Positions 4,553-5,338 of a stretch of 5,338 nucleotides of DNA are shown piece after piece; within the stretch, counting starts at the first letter, position 1, and each line of letters opens with the position of its first letter. A program made the position numbers and the translations under genes. Source of the DNA: CAYONM01 sp964405325 (GTDB lineage: Bacteria > Planctomycetota > UBA11346); the NCBI GenBank assembly GCA_964405325.1, contig CAYONM010000251.1:1-5338 (forward strand), written 5' to 3'. The notes beneath the pieces were generated by a model. That model searched no databases. It was not told where the DNA came from and was given only the letters and a program-made list of their open reading frames with translations.

Positions 4553-5338
4553 ATGAACAAACCAGTTGATGACCGTGACCCTGCCCTATCTCCTATCGTC
4601 CTCGCCGCCTTCGGTACGAGCGTTGAATCGGGTCAGCAAGCCTACGAGGAGATCGATAGCGCGGTGCGCGCCGCCTATCCCCAGCACGAGATCCACTGGG
4701 CCTTCTCCTCACGGATGATCACCACGAAACTGCGCGGCCTCGGGCAGGATACCCTCTTTGCCCGCAAGGCTGCCCTGCACCTCTTCGACGAGATCCTGCC
4801 GCTGCTGGCCGAGCGCGGCACCGAACGGGTTGTCGTGCAATCGCTGCATGTGGTGCCTGGCCAGGAATATCACAAGCTCTGCGCTATCGACCCCTGCGGC
4901 ATGGATGTGCGATTCGGCCGGCCATTGCTCCAGGATGATGCGGCCATCGACGAGCTGATCGAGGCTCTGGCACCGCGTTTCATCGAGGATGGCGTCAGCG
5001 TGCTCGCCGGCCACGGCAATGACCAGCACGACCAGTACAACCGCGAACTGCTCCTGCTGGACCAGCGCCTACGCGCTCGCTACCCGCAGGCCATGCTGGC
5101 GACGGTCGAAGGCCAGCCCGGAACCGACGCGCCCTTCGCCCGCATCGCCGCCCTGCAGCCGCAGCGCGTGCGCTTCGTACCGATGATGATCGTTGCCGGC
5201 GACCACATCATGAACGATGTCATGGGCGATGAAGAGGACAGCTGGCGCCTGCGCCTCGCACTGCCCGCCGACTGCGAGCCAGGCCTGGGAAACAACCCGA
5301 CCGTGCAGCGCATGTTCCTCGACCGCCTGCGTGACTGC
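4553..5338 (+). CDS. cbiK: Sirohydrochlorin cobaltochelatase CbiK (3' end cut by window edge)
   Basis: Class II, ATP-independent chelatase that inserts Co(II) into sirohydrochlorin in the early-cobalt (anaerobic) route to B12. The 262 visible residues cover nearly the whole family length of about 260-300. The N-terminal strand VLAAFGTS (16-23) is characteristic. Likely metal or catalytic residues are Glu105 in VVPGQEY, His154 in LAGHGN and His218 in VAGDHIMND, matching the conserved Glu/His/His set known for CbiK. The visible end, a GLGNNPTVQRMF segment (244-255), is typical of the family C-terminus, so only a few residues are probably missing. No signal peptide is present, unlike periplasmic CbiK forms, so it should be cytoplasmic. 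ATG 4547 would add two residues but leaves no spacing from the AGAGAG Shine-Dalgarno; 4553 also puts ALSP at residues 11-14, like ALPP in chlD and cbiZ. It follows cbiZ by 82 nt on the same strand and is probably cotranscribed. Confidence 0.93.
   Translation, partial: MNKPVDDRDPALSPIVLAAFGTSVESGQQAYEEIDSAVRAAYPQHEIHWAFSSRMITTKLRGLGQDTLFARKAALHLFDEILPLLAERGTERVVVQSLHVVPGQEYHKLCAIDPCGMDVRFGRPLLQDDAAIDELIEALAPRFIEDGVSVLAGHGNDQHDQYNRELLLLDQRLRARYPQAMLATVEGQPGTDAPFARIAALQPQRVRFVPMMIVAGDHIMNDVMGDEEDSWRLRLALPADCEPGLGNNPTVQRMFLDRLRDC
4583..4597 (+). repeat. Degenerate C-rich heptamer element at codons 11-15 of cbiK
   Basis: After G4583 come CCCTATC and TCCTATC, encoding ALSPI. The G is 30 nt after the A of ATG 4553, the same offset as in chlD and cbiZ. 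It matches the cbiZ element at 12 of 15 positions and is the most diverged copy, running straight into the conserved VLAAFGTS strand. Confidence 0.55.

Overview
The window is GC-rich coding DNA, all on the + strand. It holds a corrinoid (vitamin B12) metal-insertion and salvage locus with four genes: a ChlD-type AAA+/von Willebrand A chelatase subunit (38-2205), a ChlI-type AAA+ chelatase subunit (2202-3203), the adenosylcobinamide amidohydrolase CbiZ (3283-4470), and the sirohydrochlorin cobaltochelatase CbiK (from 4553, running off the right edge). Composition and gene set suggest a proteobacterium, possibly a purple sulfur gammaproteobacterium. That placement is an inference from gene content, not from a marker gene.

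How the genes fit together: ChlI and ChlD proteins form the ATP-driven motor of multisubunit (class I) chelatases, whose large catalytic subunit is CobN or BchH/ChlH. The large subunit is not in this window. The B12 genes downstream and the GEKGTAKS form of the Walker A motif favour a cobaltochelatase motor over the magnesium chelatase of bacteriochlorophyll synthesis. CbiK inserts cobalt early and without ATP. CbiZ cleaves the side chain of imported cobinamides so they can be rebuilt. The locus therefore seems to combine two kinds of cobalt insertion with corrinoid remodelling.

Assembly problem: 100 Ns (1083-1182) lie in a 15-bp coding minisatellite (peptide EQQHN) in the chlD linker. The 55 bases before the gap are identical to the 55 bases after it. 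Overlapping them restores one open frame of 670 codons, so the apparent frameshift is an artefact.

The least explained part is a family of telomere-like heptamer repeats (GGGGTTA and variants). G-rich arrays sit at the 3' ends of chlI and cbiZ, and both genes end in the same repeat-encoded GVRG-stop. The complementary C-rich form lies just inside chlD, cbiZ and cbiK. In all three it begins exactly 30 nt after the A of the start codon and encodes ALPP, or ALSP in cbiK, at residues 11-14. At the chlI-cbiZ junction, two perfect 12-13-bp hairpins lie directly outside the G-rich and C-rich elements, giving a mirror-symmetric module of about 190 bp around the cbiZ start.

Intergenic space is short: 79 nt between chlI and cbiZ, and 82 nt between cbiZ and cbiK. 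I see no tRNA, rRNA, CRISPR array, transposase or recognisable cobalamin riboswitch.
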